NCBI RefSeq assembly: GCF_001641335.1
Contig: NZ_LVEM01000004.1
Location: 334,557 to 398,556, forward strand
Direction: 5' to 3'
From: Bradyrhizobium stylosanthis
GTDB taxonomy: Bacteria > Pseudomonadota > Alphaproteobacteria > Rhizobiales > Xanthobacteraceae
DNA: 64,000 nt
The position numbers were made by a program, and so were the translations under genes. Under the pieces are notes generated by a model that searched no databases, had not been told where the DNA came from, and saw only the letters and a list, made by a program, of their open reading frames with translations. Shown here in pieces: positions 1-9,112 of the stretch; within the stretch, counting starts at the first letter, position 1, and each line of letters starts with the position of its first letter.

Positions 1-1
1 G

Positions 2-745
2 CTGCTCCGCCTCCAGGGCGAGCTGGTCAAACTGCAGGACTGGGTACAAGCCGAGAAGAAGAAGGTCGTCGTGCTGTTCGAGGGCCGCGACTCCGCCGGC
101 AAGGGCGGCGTCATCAAGCGCATCACCCAGCGCCTCAATCCCCGCATCTGCCGCGTCGCCGCCCTGCCCGCGCCGAGCGAGCGCGAGCGCACGCAATGGT
201 ACTTCCAGCGCTATGTCTCGCATCTGCCCGCTGGCGGCGAGATCGTCCTGTTCGACCGCAGCTGGTACAACCGCGCCGGCGTCGAGCGGGTGATGGGCTT
301 CTGCACCGAGGAGGACTACCAGGAGTTCTTCAAGACGGTGCCGGAGTTCGAGCGCATGCTGATCCGCTCGGGCATCATCCTGGTCAAGTACTGGTTCTCG
401 ATCACCGACGACGAGCAGCAGTTCCGCTTCACGATGCGCATCAAGGATCCGCTCAAGCAGTGGAAGCTGAGCCCGATGGACGTCGAGGCCCGCAGCCGCT
501 GGGAGGCCTATACCAAGGCCAAGGAGACCATGCTCGAGCACACCCACCTGCCGGACAGCCCATGGTGGATCGTCGATGCCGTGGACAAGAAGCGCGCCCG
601 GCTCAACTGCATCTCGCATCTCTTGACCCAGATCCCGTACCAGGAGGTGGGGCGGACCCCGGTGGTGCTGCCGGCGCGCGTGCGCAACCCGGACTATCAC
701 CGCGGCCCGGTCCCGGCGGAGATGTACGTGCCGTCGAAGTATTGA
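2..745 (+). CDS. ppk2: Polyphosphate kinase 2 family protein (5' truncated by window edge)
   Basis: PPK2-family enzymes transfer phosphate between polyphosphate and nucleoside di- or monophosphates in the cytoplasm. The open frame is already running at base 2 (LLRLQGELVKLQDW...), so the true start lies outside the window; the first internal GTG at 71 is not the start. Visible family motifs are the Walker A-like GRDSAGKGG, the FDRSWYNRAGVERVMGF block (Walker B and lid) and the PWWIVDAVDK block. About 247 residues are present, which is most of a one-domain PPK2. The protein ends in the aromatic, basic tail typical of this family. The gene is followed by an intergenic repeat and then by convergent genes. 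Substrate class (ADP or GDP versus AMP) cannot be told from the sequence alone. Confidence 0.9.
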   Translation: MLRLQGELVKLQDWVQAEKKKVVVLFEGRDSAGKGGVIKRITQRLNPRICRVAALPAPSERERTQWYFQRYVSHLPAGGEIVLFDRSWYNRAGVERVMGFCTEEDYQEFFKTVPEFERMLIRSGIILVKYWFSITDDEQQFRFTMRIKDPLKQWKLSPMDVEARSRWEAYTKAKETMLEHTHLPDSPWWIVDAVDKKRARLNCISHLLTQIPYQEVGRTPVVLPARVRNPDYHRGPVPAEMYVPSKY

Positions 746-754
746 GGACGTCTC

Positions 755-894
755 GTAGGGTGGGTTAGACGAGCAGTTGCGCGAAGCGCAACTGGGCGGC
801 GTAACCCACCTCTTCTGTCGTCTGCCGAAAGAGAAGTGGTGGGTTACGCCATGCGGACCGCGCTTCGCGCAGCCGCAGGGCTAACCCACCCTAC
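755..894. repeat. Intergenic palindromic repeat with GTAGGGTGGGTTAG ends
   Basis: The element begins with GTAGGGTGGGTTAG and ends with its exact inverse CTAACCCACCCTAC. Two further GTAACCCACC / GGTGGGTTAC arms lie inside, so it reads as two nested hairpins of about 70 bp each. It fills the gap between convergent genes (PPK2 and the zinc dehydrogenase), where it could end transcription from both sides. No protein is encoded. The design resembles dispersed repeats common between Bradyrhizobium genes; copy number elsewhere cannot be judged here. Confidence 0.75.
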
Positions 895-904
895 GCAGCA
901 ATCA

Positions 905-1984
905 TCACCGCCATGGCTGCACGATGATCTTGGTGTGCGCTTCGGGATTGGCGAGATCGGCGAACGCCTTTGCGACGCCGTCGATGCCGACTTCCGCGGT
1001 CACCATCGCCGCCGCATCCACCTGCCCTTCCGCAATCAGGCGCAGCGAGGCCGCGAATTCGTCCGGCGTGTAGCCGAGCACGTACTGGACGTTCAGCTCC
1101 TTCATGATGCCGAGCATGGGCTCGCTCCGGTCGGTCTCCATGCAGACGCCGACCACGACGATGCGCGCATCGCGCGGCGCACCTTCGAACACCTGCTGCA
1201 GCAAGCCGGGCACGCCGACGCATTCGAAGATGATCGCGGGCTTGAGCGCCGGCAGCATCGCCTGCAGCGGCGGCCGCGCGGCCTTCTCGGCCTCCGACAT
1301 CTGCGCGTGCTCGGCCCAAGTGGCGTAGGGCTGCGACACCCTGGGATCGACGACGATGTCGGCGCCGAGCTTTGCCGCGAGCGCGCGCCGCGCCGGCGAA
1401 TAGTCGGCGGCGACGATCGGATGCAGACCCCTGATCTTCAGCGCCGCGATCACCGCGAGCCCGACCGGGCCGCAGCCGATCACGAGCGGCACCTCGCCGC
1501 CCCGGATGTTGGCCTTGGCCACGGCGTGAACACCGACCGCGAGCGGCTCGGTCAGCGCGGCGTGCTCCGGCGCCAGGCCGTTCGGGACTTCGAGCAACAG
1601 CGCTTCGCTGAGCAGCATCGCCTCGGCGTAGCCGCCGACATTCTCGTTGGAATAGCCGATGCCTTCGATGCCCTGCGGCGTCACCAGGGCCGGCAAAGAG
1701 CAAACGTGCGTTCCCGGCTTGAGCTTCCGCGACGTACCGGGGCCGAATTCGACGACCTCGCAACAGAACTCGTGGCCGAACACGACGTCGCGGCTGAGGT
1801 CCATCGGCTTCCGCCCGACCTTCTTCGCCATCTCGACCATGCGGGGCGCGTGCTGGCGCGCGTGCAGATCGGAGCCGCAGATGCCGCAGGCGAGCGTCTT
1901 GACCAGAACCTGGCCGGGGCCGGGCTTCGGCTCGGCGATCCGATCGACGACAATCTCACCGTTCCTGAAAATCGCAGCGCGCAT
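905..1984 (-). CDS. Zinc-binding medium-chain dehydrogenase
   Basis: A 359-residue MDR-superfamily alcohol/polyol dehydrogenase. The N-terminal GroES-like fold carries the catalytic-zinc signature (CGICGSDLH near residue 33 and GHEF near 70). The Rossmann fold shows VIGCGPVGLAV near 170, which binds NAD(P). The four-cysteine structural zinc loop is not present; the corresponding stretch reads CSLPALVTPQ, so the protein probably holds only the catalytic zinc. The ATG at 1984 has a GGGGAG ribosome site 6 bases upstream. Substrate is unknown; a threonine-, sorbitol- or secondary-alcohol-type dehydrogenase would all fit. It is the last of a minus-strand group starting with the SMP-30 gene, though 58 bases separate it from the DMT gene. 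Confidence 0.85.
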   Translation of the reverse strand: MRAAIFRNGEIVVDRIAEPKPGPGQVLVKTLACGICGSDLHARQHAPRMVEMAKKVGRKPMDLSRDVVFGHEFCCEVVEFGPGTSRKLKPGTHVCSLPALVTPQGIEGIGYSNENVGGYAEAMLLSEALLLEVPNGLAPEHAALTEPLAVGVHAVAKANIRGGEVPLVIGCGPVGLAVIAALKIRGLHPIVAADYSPARRALAAKLGADIVVDPRVSQPYATWAEHAQMSEAEKAARPPLQAMLPALKPAIIFECVGVPGLLQQVFEGAPRDARIVVVGVCMETDRSEPMLGIMKELNVQYVLGYTPDEFAASLRLIAEGQVDAAAMVTAEVGIDGVAKAFADLANPEAHTKIIVQPWR

Positions 1985-2042
1985 CCGGCTCTCCCCTGTT
2001 GTTGGGGCCGGTCATAGCAGAAGCAGGACGCGCGAACTTGCG

Positions 2043-3032
2043 TCAGGGGTTCGGGGAACGCTCTTCCAGCACCAGCAGCTGGGCGCGGCGGACGCGCTCG
2101 CGATGGGCAATATAGAGACCGCTGGCGACGATGAAGGCGGCGCCCGTGATGGTCCAGATATCCGGCAACTCGCCGAAGATGAAGAAGCCCAGAATGCTGA
2201 CCCACAGCAATTGCGTGTAGGAGAACGGCGCCAGCACCGAGGCATCGCCGTAGCGATAAGCGAGCACGACGATCCACTGGCCGACAGTCGAGGCAACACC
2301 GATCAGGATGCCGAACCCGATCGCGCTCCAGCTCGGCGTCACCCAGACGAACGGCACCATCAGGCTCATGATCGCAAAGCCCGTGAGCGCGGAGTAAGCC
2401 ATGGTGGTCACCACGGCTTCGCGACCGCTCATCATGCGCGTCATGATCAACGCCGCAGCCCAGCAGAACGCAGAGACGATCGGAAAGAACGCGGCAACGT
2501 GAAACGCGCTCGAGCCGGGACGAATGATGATGATCACGCCGATCAGGCCGATTGCGGTCGCGATCCAGCGGCGCATGCCGACCTTCTCGCTCAGAAAGAT
2601 GATCGAGAGCGCCGTGACGAACAGCGGCGAGACGAAGCCGGTGGCGGAGGCTTCCGCAATGGGGAGAAAGCTCAAGCCCGTGATGAAGAACAGCGAAGAG
2701 CCGAGCAACGCCGTGCCGCGCATCAGTTGCAGGCCGAGACGTTCGGTACGCATCGCATGCAGCGGCGAGCCCGGCAGCATCACCGGCGTGAACATCAGCG
2801 CGAAGGTGGCCATGCGGATCCAGGTAATCTCGATCGACGGCAGGCTCGACGACAGATATTTCGAGGTGACGTCGGAGCAGCCGAGGAAGATCGTCGACAG
2901 CAGAACCAGCGCGATGCCCTTGAAGGGATGATCGACGCGCGCAGGCGCACGACGAGCCTCCTGCTTCTTCTCCGGCACGGCAGGCATGGGAATACTGTCG
3001 AGCCTTGCGGCTACGGCGGGGGGCGGCGTCAC
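2043..3032 (-). CDS. DMT-superfamily (EamA) membrane exporter
   Basis: An inner-membrane carrier with two EamA repeats, about ten hydrophobic segments in total, of the drug/metabolite transporter superfamily. The first repeat begins at GIALVLLSTIFLGCSDV and the second at FFPIVSAFCWAAALI. The open frame reaches 3227, but the stretch above 3032 is AT-richer and overlaps the neighbouring aldo/keto reductase end, so it is not coding. I chose the GTG at 3032, which has an AGG 8 bases upstream; the ATG at 2987 has no usable ribosome site but remains possible. The C-terminal tail (HRERVRRAQLLVLEE) is cytoplasmic and basic. Substrate cannot be predicted. Confidence 0.8.
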   Translation of the reverse strand: MTPPPAVAARLDSIPMPAVPEKKQEARRAPARVDHPFKGIALVLLSTIFLGCSDVTSKYLSSSLPSIEITWIRMATFALMFTPVMLPGSPLHAMRTERLGLQLMRGTALLGSSLFFITGLSFLPIAEASATGFVSPLFVTALSIIFLSEKVGMRRWIATAIGLIGVIIIIRPGSSAFHVAAFFPIVSAFCWAAALIMTRMMSGREAVVTTMAYSALTGFAIMSLMVPFVWVTPSWSAIGFGILIGVASTVGQWIVVLAYRYGDASVLAPFSYTQLLWVSILGFFIFGELPDIWTITGAAFIVASGLYIAHRERVRRAQLLVLEERSPNP

Positions 3033-3174
3033 GGCTGGAACCTGGGAAAATACGATTCGGGAACGAGTGTAAAAAACGACAAAAGCGCCGCTTTCACAAC
3101 TTCCGAAAACAGGATGCCGATATGCGCTCAGGTCCGCGCGCGTCAATACTCCATTAATAATAGGGGTTTGTGCA

Positions 3175-4014
3175 CTACAGCATGGGCAAACCGCGCGGCT
3201 TCGGACCGCGCGGAAACGCCGCATCAAGCGCCGAAATCTCCTCTTTCGTCAGCACGAGATCGCCGGCAGCCGCATTTTCGGCGGCATGTTCCGCGGATGA
3301 CGCCTTTGGGATCGTGAACACCGTAGTTGCACGGGTGAGGAAGCTCAGGGCGACCTGACGCGGCGTCGCGCGACGCGCATCAGCAATGCGCGCGAGCACT
3401 GCGCCGCCCTTGCTGCGCTCATCCGGGAAATCGTCGTGCCCGAACGGCGAGTACGCGACGACGGCGACATCATGCTTCTCGCACCACGGGATCACCGCAT
3501 GCTCGATCGCGCGTTCCCTCAGGTGATAGAGCACTTGATTGCAGGCGATCTTGCCCTTGCCGGACACGGCCAGGATTTCGTCGAGATCATCCACGTCGAA
3601 GTTCGAGACGCCCCAGGATTTGATCTTGCCTGATGTCACCAATTCCTCGAACGCGGCGACGGTATCTTCGAGATCATACGACCCGCGCCAGTGCAGCAGA
3701 TAGCAATCGAGACGATCCGTCTTCAGCCGCTTCAGCGAGCGTTCGCAAGCAGTGATGGTGCCACGGCGCGAGGCGTTGCTCGGCAACACTTTCGAGACCA
3801 GGAACACCTCGTCGCGCCGGCCCGCGATCGCGTCGGCAATGACGAGCTCGGCATCGCCGTACATCTCGGCGGTATCGATGTGGGTCATGCCGAGATCGAG
3901 CCCGCGCTGAAGCGCCGCGATCGCCCGCTTGCGATCGCCGTGATCGAGATACCAGGTGCCCTGCCCGATGATGGAGACGCTGGCGCCGGTCTTGCCGAAG
4001 GGCTTGCTGTTCAT
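3175..4014 (-). CDS. Aldo/keto reductase
   Basis: A 279-residue NADPH-type aldo/keto reductase with a TIM-barrel fold. The catalytic tetrad is visible: D and Y in MTHIDTAEMYG, K in LVSKVLP, H in YLLHWRG. The cofactor end FTIPKASSAEHAAENAAA is conserved. The open frame extends to 4137, but the ATG at 4014 (MNSKPFGKTG) matches the family's usual start, and the longer frame would overlap the preceding SMP-30 gene by more than 100 bases. It lies 8 bases downstream of the SMP-30 hydrolase stop, so the two are co-transcribed and may act on the same sugar-like or lactone substrate. Confidence 0.87.
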   Translation of the reverse strand: MNSKPFGKTGASVSIIGQGTWYLDHGDRKRAIAALQRGLDLGMTHIDTAEMYGDAELVIADAIAGRRDEVFLVSKVLPSNASRRGTITACERSLKRLKTDRLDCYLLHWRGSYDLEDTVAAFEELVTSGKIKSWGVSNFDVDDLDEILAVSGKGKIACNQVLYHLRERAIEHAVIPWCEKHDVAVVAYSPFGHDDFPDERSKGGAVLARIADARRATPRQVALSFLTRATTVFTIPKASSAEHAAENAAAGDLVLTKEEISALDAAFPRGPKPRGLPML

Positions 4015-4022
4015 GTCAAAGC

Positions 4023-4922
4023 TCACAGTCCGCTGATATCGGCGACCAGCACGCTGCCGGTCGCAGACTCCGTGATATAGAGCTGATCCTTCTTCGCGCC
4101 ACCGATGGCGACATTGGTGCAGTTCGCGCCCGCGCACGACTTGATCCGCGCGATCAGTTCCCCGTTCGGCGCGAACACGAAGACATGGCCGAGCGAGGCG
4201 TGGCCGACGAACAGGCGCCCCTTCGCATCCATGGTCATGCCGTCAGGCCCCGAGGTGCCGAACAGCGAGCAAAAGCGACCGACCTTGGACACGCTGCCGT
4301 CCTTCATGAACGGCAGCCGCCACACCGCATTGTCGCGCGTCATCGCGACGAACAGCACGGTTTCGCTGGGGTCGAGCACCAGGCCGTTCGGGCTGATGCC
4401 GGTGTCGATCAAGCAATCCAGCCGGCCATTGGGCGTGAGACGATAGACGCGCCCGCTCGGGTCGTGCAGGCCGGTCTGGCCCTGGTCGGTGAAGAAGATA
4501 TCGCCATTGGAGGCGAGATGCAGATCGTTGCAGCCGCGGAAGGACTCCGAATTGCGCGCGGTCAGGATGGGCTTGATCTTCCCGGCCTTCGCGTCGAGCT
4601 CCATGATGCCGTGCATGTAGTCGGCAACCAGGATGCGGCCGTCGGCTGCGATCTTCAGCCCGTTCGGCCAGCCCTCATATTCGATCACGAGCGACCATTC
4701 GCCGCCGGGCGCGATCCGGAAGATGCGACCGAAGGGAATGTCGACGATGTAGAGATTGCCGTCGCCGTCGAACGACGGCCCTTCGATGAAGCTGTCCGTC
4801 GGCACGCCCGGACGGTTGGCGTCCGCCCAATCGGTCCGCTCGCCCTTGCGGCGGAACCTGTCGGGCATGGCGGAGAAAAGCTTGGTCTCGATCAGGCGCG
4901 GCGGCGTTTCCAGGTACATCAT
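4023..4922 (-). CDS. SMP-30/gluconolactonase-like beta-propeller hydrolase
   Basis: A roughly 299-residue six-bladed beta-propeller of the SMP-30/gluconolactonase/LRE family, whose members open sugar lactones with a bound divalent metal. Seen in the protein: FIEGPSFDGDGNLYIVDIPFGRIFRI (first blade, with the metal-binding E), GCNDLHLASNGDIFFTDQG (substrate-side N and D), and GTSGPDGMTMDAKGRLFVGHASLG (catalytic D region). Two adjacent ATGs (4922 and 4919) start the protein. The frame upstream to 5033 runs into an AT-rich promoter-like stretch and is not included. No signal peptide is seen. It is the first gene of a two-gene unit with the aldo/keto reductase. Confidence 0.87.
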   Translation of the reverse strand: MMYLETPPRLIETKLFSAMPDRFRRKGERTDWADANRPGVPTDSFIEGPSFDGDGNLYIVDIPFGRIFRIAPGGEWSLVIEYEGWPNGLKIAADGRILVADYMHGIMELDAKAGKIKPILTARNSESFRGCNDLHLASNGDIFFTDQGQTGLHDPSGRVYRLTPNGRLDCLIDTGISPNGLVLDPSETVLFVAMTRDNAVWRLPFMKDGSVSKVGRFCSLFGTSGPDGMTMDAKGRLFVGHASLGHVFVFAPNGELIARIKSCAGANCTNVAIGGAKKDQLYITESATGSVLVADISGL

Positions 4923-5036
4923 TGTTTTTATGATTGTTGAGGGGGCGGGATTGGGAGCATAGGACACAATCAACGGCGCGTCGAATGCTCGCGAGGTATG
5001 GCAGCGCTGAGAACAACGGGTTGTGCCGCACACACC

Positions 5037-5162
5037 GTCGTCCCGGCGCAGGCCGGGCCCATAACCACAGGGAGACGTTTGGCGAAGGCTCGCCGTTCGG
5101 GACAGTTACCGTCCGCGATCGATAGATTCCGCGGTATGGGTCCCGGCCTGCGCCGGGACGAC
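5037..5162. repeat. Inverted pair of GTCGTCCCGGCGCAGGCCGG repeats
   Basis: Positions 5037-5066 and 5133-5162 are near-perfect inverse copies of one 30-base unit built on CCCGGCGCAGGCCGGG, itself a small palindrome. Together they can form a hairpin with a 66-base loop. The element sits just past the nasC stop and could end the narK operon transcript. It looks like a member of a dispersed intergenic family. Confidence 0.75.
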
Positions 5163-5177
5163 AACGGCGAGGACTTC

Positions 5178-7883
5178 CTACCCCGCCACTCCCGCGACCT
5201 TCGCCGGCTTCACGGGCGCCGCTTCCGTCGTCGCGATCAGGCGCTTCAGCTCGGGGATGCAGGAGCCGCAATTGGTGCCGGCCTTGAGCTTTGCGCCGAT
5301 CTCGGCGGCGGTACGCGCGCCGGCCGCGATGGTGTCGCAGATGGTGCCGCGGCCGACGCCGAAGCAGGCGCAGACGATCGGGCCGGTTGCAGCAGCGCCC
5401 TCGCTGGACTTGCCCGACAACAGCATGCGGCGCTGGTCGTCGGTGACCTGATCGGCGACGAACAGGCTCTTCACGACCTCCCAGTCGCCGGCATCGTGCG
5501 CGGGGCCGACGAACAGGCAGGTCTCGATGCGGTCGCCCGCGAACGACGCGGCACGATAAACCCCGCCACCGAAATCGCGGTACTCGGCAACGTCCTCGCC
5601 GGCGACGGTCTCGAGCCAGGCCGGCCAGCGGGCAAGGTCCGCGTTGTCGGCGAAGAGATAGCCGAAGCCGCCGGCCACCGTGACGCGGGTCCACAACAGG
5701 TTCTGCGGCAGATCGAGCTCCTTGCGCGACAGCGCGAAGCCGCGGAAGACGAACTCATAAGGCGCGATCGCGGCCGGCGTGGCCTTGGATTCCGGCTGGC
5801 CCGAGAACGGATCGGTGAAGGATTGCACCAGCGCGCCGACGCGGCCGTGCGAGGCATTCATCGCGCTCCAGTGGATCGGCACGAACAGCGTGCCGCGCTG
5901 CTGCCGCTCGCTGACGACGGCCTTCAGGATGCACTGGCCGTAATCGGTGGTGATGCGGGCATAGCCGTCATGGGCGATGCCGTATTTGCCGGCGTCATCG
6001 GGATGGATCTCGACGAACGGCTCCGGCAGATGCGCGCCCAGCCGCTGGCTGAGGCCGGTGCGCGTCATCGTGTGCCACTGGTCGCGGATGCGGCCGGTGT
6101 TGAGCCTGAGCGGGCGCGACGGTCCGGTCTCGCTGCGCAGCGTCGGCACCTCCGGCGCAATGAAGCGGCCCTTGCCGTCGTTGGTGAAGAAGCCGCCTTG
6201 CGCGAAGAAGCGTTCGCCGGGCGTCGCGCCTTCGCGCACCGGCCACTGCACCGGCTTCAAGGCGTCGAAAGCATCGTCCGACAGCGAGGTTAGCGCGCCG
6301 ATGTCGAAATCGCGGCTGCCGTCGTTCTCGAAGGCCGAGAGCGCTGCATGCTCACGGAAGATCTCGGCCGCGGATTTGTAGTTGAAACTGTCGCCGAAGC
6401 CGAGCCGCTTGGCGGTCTCGCTCAGGATCCACCAATCGGGGCGCGCCTCGCCCGGCGCCGGCAGGAACGAGCGCTGGCGCGAGATGCGGCGCTCGGAATT
6501 GGTCACGGTGCCCGACTTCTCGCCCCAGGCGAGCGCGGGCAGCAGCACATGCGGGCCGGCCTCGACGGTGTCGTTGGAGAGCACGTTCTCGGAGACCACG
6601 AACAGTTCGAGCTTCTTCAGCGCCTCACGCACGAAATCCGCATCGGGCAGCGACACCGCGGGGTTGGTGCCCATCACCCACAGCGCCTTGACCTCGCCGC
6701 GGTTGATGGCCTCGAACAGCTGAACCGCCTTCAGGCCTTCATGGGTCGCGATGCGCGGCGCCTTCCAGAACCGGCGCACGCGGTCGATGTCGGGCGGTGT
6801 GAAACCCATATGGGCGGCGAGCATGTTGGCGAGGCCGCCGACCTCGCGGCCGCCCATCGCATTGGGCTGGCCGGTGAGCGAGAACGGCGAGGCGCCGGGC
6901 TTGCCGATGCGGCCCGTGGCGAGATGGCAGTTGAGGATCGCGTTGACCTTGTCGGTGCCCTGCGCCGACTGGTTGACACCCTGCGAGTAGAGCGTGACGA
7001 CCTTCTCGGTGTCGCGGAACATCTTGAAGAAGGTCGCGACGTCCTGTTCGGACAGCCCGGTCGCCAGCGCGGTCGCGGTGACGCTGCCGGCGATATTGCG
7101 CGAGCGCGCCAGCGCATCCTCGAACCCCGACGTGTTCTGCGCGATGTAGTCCTGGTCCAGCGCGCCATTGTCGGCGAGATGCACGAACAGGCCGGAGAAC
7201 AAGGCGGTGTCGGTGCCGGGCTTGAGGCCCAGGAACAGATCGACGTCGCTCGCGGTGTCGGTGCGGCGCGGATCGATCACGATCATGCGCGCGCCGCGCT
7301 CGGCGCGGTTCTTCAGCATACGCTGGAACAACACCGGATGGCACCAGGCCGCGTTCGAGCCTACGAAAACCAGCAGGTCGGCCTGGTCGAGATCCTCGTA
7401 GCAGCCCGGCACGGTGTCTGCGCCGAAGGCGCGGCGGTGGCCGGCGACCGAGGACGACATGCAGAGCCGCGAATTGGTGTCGACATTGGCCGTGCCGACA
7501 AAACCCTTCATCAGCTTGTTGGCGACGTAATAGTCCTCGGTCAGGAGCTGGCCGGAGAGATAGAAGGCGACCGCGTCGGCGCCGTCGCGCGCCACGATGT
7601 GCTGCATGCGATGGGCGACATGGTCGAGCGCATCGCTCCAGGCGACACGCTCCAGCACGCCCTTGCAGCGGATCATGGGATAGAGCAGCCGGCTCTCGAG
7701 CCCAACGGTCTCGCCGAGCGCGGAGCCCTTCGAGCACAGCCGGCCGAAATTGGCGGGATGGTCGGGATCGCCGGCAATCGCCGCGCCGCCCTTGCCGTCG
7801 GGCGTCGACAGCACGCCGCAGCCGACGCCGCAATAGGGGCAGGCCGTTCGGGTCGCGCGGAGCGTGGGATCGATCGCCGTCAT
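5178..7883 (-). CDS. nasC: Assimilatory nitrate reductase, molybdopterin catalytic subunit with C-terminal [2Fe-2S] domain
   Basis: Cytoplasmic enzyme reducing nitrate to nitrite for nitrogen assimilation; 901 residues. An N-terminal CPYCGVGC (residues 15-22) plus a downstream cysteine in RLCSKGS form the [4Fe-4S] site. Bis-MGD enzyme blocks follow, including CMSSSVAGHRRAFG, GSNAAWCHPVLF, GTNPAVSLPD and RDQWHTMTRTGLSQRL. The last 60 residues hold a BFD-like [2Fe-2S] module (VCACFGVGRGT ... TNCGSC), as in NasA-type enzymes that take electrons from a flavoprotein. No signal peptide is present, which separates it from periplasmic NapA. It starts 1 base after the flp stop, so it is the last gene of narK-bjgb-flp-nasC; Flp is the likely electron donor. 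The same gene order is described in Bradyrhizobium. Confidence 0.95.
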   Translation of the reverse strand: MTAIDPTLRATRTACPYCGVGCGVLSTPDGKGGAAIAGDPDHPANFGRLCSKGSALGETVGLESRLLYPMIRCKGVLERVAWSDALDHVAHRMQHIVARDGADAVAFYLSGQLLTEDYYVANKLMKGFVGTANVDTNSRLCMSSSVAGHRRAFGADTVPGCYEDLDQADLLVFVGSNAAWCHPVLFQRMLKNRAERGARMIVIDPRRTDTASDVDLFLGLKPGTDTALFSGLFVHLADNGALDQDYIAQNTSGFEDALARSRNIAGSVTATALATGLSEQDVATFFKMFRDTEKVVTLYSQGVNQSAQGTDKVNAILNCHLATGRIGKPGASPFSLTGQPNAMGGREVGGLANMLAAHMGFTPPDIDRVRRFWKAPRIATHEGLKAVQLFEAINRGEVKALWVMGTNPAVSLPDADFVREALKKLELFVVSENVLSNDTVEAGPHVLLPALAWGEKSGTVTNSERRISRQRSFLPAPGEARPDWWILSETAKRLGFGDSFNYKSAAEIFREHAALSAFENDGSRDFDIGALTSLSDDAFDALKPVQWPVREGATPGERFFAQGGFFTNDGKGRFIAPEVPTLRSETGPSRPLRLNTGRIRDQWHTMTRTGLSQRLGAHLPEPFVEIHPDDAGKYGIAHDGYARITTDYGQCILKAVVSERQQRGTLFVPIHWSAMNASHGRVGALVQSFTDPFSGQPESKATPAAIAPYEFVFRGFALSRKELDLPQNLLWTRVTVAGGFGYLFADNADLARWPAWLETVAGEDVAEYRDFGGGVYRAASFAGDRIETCLFVGPAHDAGDWEVVKSLFVADQVTDDQRRMLLSGKSSEGAAATGPIVCACFGVGRGTICDTIAAGARTAAEIGAKLKAGTNCGSCIPELKRLIATTEAAPVKPAKVAGVAG

Positions 7884-7884
7884 A

Positions 7885-9102
7885 TCAAGCCGCTTTCGAA
7901 GCCTGCGCGAGCACGCGGCCGAACATCATGTCGGTGCGGATGGCCGCGACCTTGTCGCGATTGCGGATCAGCTCAAGATACCAGAGCGCGTCGATCGTAT
8001 CACCGATCAGCACGGCGCCGGTGAGCCGGCCGTCGGCGATGACGAGCTTCTTGTAGGTGCCACGCCTGCGGTCCGACAGCACGAGGCTCTCGCTGCCCTC
8101 GCCGCCCATGAAGTCGCCGGCCGAGAACACGCTGACGCCGGAGACCTTCAGATTGGTCGAGACCACGCTGCCCTGATAGGCGGCGGGCCGGCCGGCGAGA
8201 TGCCGCGCCAGCACGCGCGCCTGCTCATAGGCGGGCTCGACCAGGCCATAGCAGGTGCCGCGATGCTCGGCGCATTCGCCGAGCGCGAAGATGTCGGACG
8301 AGGAGGTCTGCATCACGTCGTTGACGACCACGCCACGGTTGACCGCGATCCCCGCCTCCTTCGCCAGCGCGACGTTCGGCCTGATGCCGGCGGCGAAGAT
8401 CACCGCATCGGCCTCGATGCGGCTGCCGTCGGCAAGCTCGACGGCCTCGACATGGCCCTCGCCATGGATGCGGGCGGTCGAGGCGTTGAGCAGGATGCGG
8501 ACGCCCTTGCGCTCGACCAGCGTCTTCAAGAGGTCGGCGGCCGGAAGATCGAGCTGGCGCTCCATCAGCCGGTCCATCAGATGCAGCAGGGTGACGGGCG
8601 CGCCGGCCTTGGCGAGGCCGTAGGCGGCTTCAAGCCCAAGCAGGCCGCCGCCGACCACGACGACGCGCTTCTTCGCGGCGGCGAGCGTCAGCAGCAAATC
8701 GACGTCGCGCGTATCGCGAAACGTGTGCACGCCGGCAAGGTCCGCGCCTGGCACGTTGAGCCGCAGCGGCGTCGAGCCCGTGGCGAGCACGAGCTTGGAA
8801 TATTCCATGCTCTCCTCGCCCGCGATCTTGAGCTCGCGGCGCCCGGTGTCGATCTCGGTGACGCGGTAGCCGTAGCGCACGGTGACGCCGCGATGGCGCC
8901 ACCAGTCGGCCGGCCGCAGCTCGATCTCGTGCGAGCCGGTCTCCCCGGCCAGCACGGATGACAGCAGGACGCGATTGTAAGCGAGCCGCGGCTCCTCGCC
9001 GATCACGGCGACCGCGTAGCGGCCGAGTGCGGTCTTGGCGAGCTCGTCGACGAGACGCGCGGCCGCCATACCGTTACCGACGATGACGAGCGGTTCACTC
9101 AC
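7885..9102 (-). CDS. flp: FAD-dependent NAD(P)H oxidoreductase, electron donor of the nitrate reductase/haemoglobin operon
   Basis: A 405-residue pyridine-nucleotide-disulfide-type flavoprotein resembling the N-terminal half of NirB and rubredoxin reductases. The FAD-binding start is IVGNGMAAARLV, the NAD(P) site is VVVGGGLLGLEAAYGLAK near residue 150, and the second FAD motif region is DIFALGECAEHRGTCYG. There are no Fe-S cysteine clusters, so it is a simple flavin donor rather than a NirB. It is placed 10 bases after the haemoglobin gene and 1 base before nasC. From the described Bradyrhizobium operon, Flp passes electrons to NasC and probably also reduces the haemoglobin. This partner assignment is by gene order. 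Confidence 0.9.
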   Translation of the reverse strand: MSEPLVIVGNGMAAARLVDELAKTALGRYAVAVIGEEPRLAYNRVLLSSVLAGETGSHEIELRPADWWRHRGVTVRYGYRVTEIDTGRRELKIAGEESMEYSKLVLATGSTPLRLNVPGADLAGVHTFRDTRDVDLLLTLAAAKKRVVVVGGGLLGLEAAYGLAKAGAPVTLLHLMDRLMERQLDLPAADLLKTLVERKGVRILLNASTARIHGEGHVEAVELADGSRIEADAVIFAAGIRPNVALAKEAGIAVNRGVVVNDVMQTSSSDIFALGECAEHRGTCYGLVEPAYEQARVLARHLAGRPAAYQGSVVSTNLKVSGVSVFSAGDFMGGEGSESLVLSDRRRGTYKKLVIADGRLTGAVLIGDTIDALWYLELIRNRDKVAAIRTDMMFGRVLAQASKAA

Positions 9103-9112
9103 AAGGCATCTC

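Noticed and set aside
836..2017. Long plus-strand frame of 393 codons opposite the zinc dehydrogenase
   Set aside because: Arginine/histidine-rich antisense of a clearly conserved dehydrogenase; such shadow frames are expected in DNA this GC-rich.
6348..8024. 558-codon plus-strand frame opposite nasC
   Set aside because: Antisense of a well-conserved nitrate reductase with the alanine/arginine-rich composition of a shadow frame.
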